Origin: Gilvimarinus japonicus
GTDB lineage: Bacteria > Pseudomonadota > Gammaproteobacteria > Pseudomonadales > Cellvibrionaceae
NCBI RefSeq assembly: GCF_042847215.1
Contig: NZ_AP031500.1
Span: 930,001-994,000 of the forward strand
Length of the DNA stretch: 64,000 nucleotides
Reading direction: 5' to 3'
The notes beneath the pieces were generated by a model. It ran no database searches, was not told where the DNA came from, and worked only from the letters and a program-made list of their open reading frames with translations. A program made the translations under genes and the position numbers. Positions 63,350 through 64,000 of this stretch are shown here, in pieces (positions within the stretch are counted from its first letter, which is position 1; each line of letters opens with the position of its first letter).

Positions 63350-64000
63350 ATGCTTCAGAAAACGCTCCTTAGTACCGCCGTGTTGTGCGCCAGCTCGTTA
63401 GCTGCCACCGCGCAGGCCTACGAATGCAGTAATTTAAATGCGTGGGATAGCAGTACCGCCTACACCAATGGCATGCAGGTGCAAGACGCCGGCAGTGCTT
63501 ACAACGCGAACTGGTGGACTCGCGGGGACGTGCCAGCGCAGCATTCGGCACCTTACCAGCAGTGGACTTTACTGGGAGTGTGCGGCGATGCTAGCTCATC
63601 CAGCAGCTCGTCTTCCAGCGTATCGTCCAGCTCGCTTTCAAGCAGTAGCTCCTCGTCAGTTTCGTCTAGCTCTTCATCCGTGCCCAACGGCAGCTGTGGC
63701 TCAGCGCAGTACGTGGCCGGTACCACTTACCGTGTAGGAGATTTGGTTGACAACGTTGACAGTGAGTACCGCTGCGATGTGGCTGGCTGGTGTTCATCAA
63801 ATGCGGCCTGGGCTTATGAACCAGGAGTAGGCGCCCACTGGCAGGACGCTTGGTCGCTGGTGCAAAGCTGTGATGACGGCTCATCAAGCAGCTCGTCGAC
63901 AAGTTCCAGTAGTAGCTCCAGCAGCTCGTCCAGTTCAAATCCTGGCGGTGGCTACACCGGTAGTTTCCCCGATCACGCGTTGGTGGGTTACTGGCACAAC
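63350..64000 (+). CDS. Secreted chitinase-like protein with two chitin-binding modules and polyserine linkers (partial, runs off the window)
   Basis: 217 residues visible, translated directly; AGAGGGAT precedes the ATG. Signal peptide about 1-24 (ends AQA). Then a CBM5/12-like module (YECSNLNAWDSSTAYTNG..., about 25-83), a Ser linker (about 85-118), a second CBM-like module (SCGSAQYVAGTTYRVGDLVDN..., about 122-175), another Ser linker, and then SFPDHALVGYWHN, which resembles the first strand of a GH18 chitinase. The catalytic domain itself lies beyond the window, so chitinase is inferred. Polyserine-linked modules are a hallmark of Cellvibrionaceae polysaccharide degraders. Confidence 0.85.
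   Translation, partial: MLQKTLLSTAVLCASSLAATAQAYECSNLNAWDSSTAYTNGMQVQDAGSAYNANWWTRGDVPAQHSAPYQQWTLLGVCGDASSSSSSSSSVSSSSLSSSSSSSVSSSSSSVPNGSCGSAQYVAGTTYRVGDLVDNVDSEYRCDVAGWCSSNAAWAYEPGVGAHWQDAWSLVQSCDDGSSSSSSTSSSSSSSSSSSSNPGGGYTGSFPDHALVGYWHN

Overview
The window looks like a chromosomal segment of a marine, polysaccharide-degrading gammaproteobacterium of the Cellvibrionaceae type (Saccharophagus, Teredinibacter, Simiduia or Gilvimarinus relatives). This is inferred from gene order and from the long polyserine linkers in several exported proteins, including a chitin-binding, chitinase-like protein cut by the right edge. I saw no rRNA, tRNA, CRISPR array, insertion sequence or prophage. Coding density is high and most of the segment is core genome.

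Region by region. 1-9,200: a DegS/AlgW-type protease (cut by the left edge), ZapG, an alpha/beta hydrolase, ZapE, ribosomal proteins L13/S9, the cytochrome bc1 genes and SspA/SspB. This is the order I recall from pseudomonads, but here cytochrome b and cytochrome c1 form one continuous reading frame. 9,300-16,200: a phosphate-starvation block pstS / pstC-pstA-pstB-phoU with two well-formed Pho-box promoters. PstC and PstA are enlarged by extra periplasmic domains. 16,350-18,500: a thioredoxin-like protein and an MscS-type channel. 18,600-30,320, minus strand: dsbD, aroQ, accB, accC, prmA, a zinc-ribbon/DUF3426 protein, dusB, fis, purH, purD, again the pseudomonad order. 30,550-35,330: a lipoprotein, a PCuAC copper chaperone, a DUF2333 protein and family B DNA polymerase II.

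35,350-43,830 is the accessory-looking part. It holds a polyserine lipoprotein with FnIII and CAP/SCP domains, an SMI1/KNR4 protein, two paralogous lipoproteins that each read as a seven-bladed FG-GAP propeller, and a two-gene unit made of a PMT-type (protein O-mannosyltransferase-like) membrane glycosyltransferase overlapping a membrane-anchored PA14-like protein. The PMT unit next to Ser-rich surface lipoproteins is the best candidate here for an undescribed system: a dedicated O-glycosylation module for polyserine linkers. That link is inference.

44,040-54,900: a short GlpD-like oxidoreductase, DUF1820, the conserved miaB-ybeZ-ybeY-corC-lnt cluster, a DUF2971 protein, aspartate carbamoyltransferase, and a receiver-GGDEF-degenerate-receiver protein. 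55,000-62,950: a YchJ-like protein, a PlsC-like acyltransferase, DinG, YqcC, a DUF3313 lipoprotein, a DUF202 protein, a Bcr/CflA drug transporter and a membrane diguanylate cyclase. After a 396-base gap without a supported gene, the chitin-binding chitinase-like gene starts and runs off the window.
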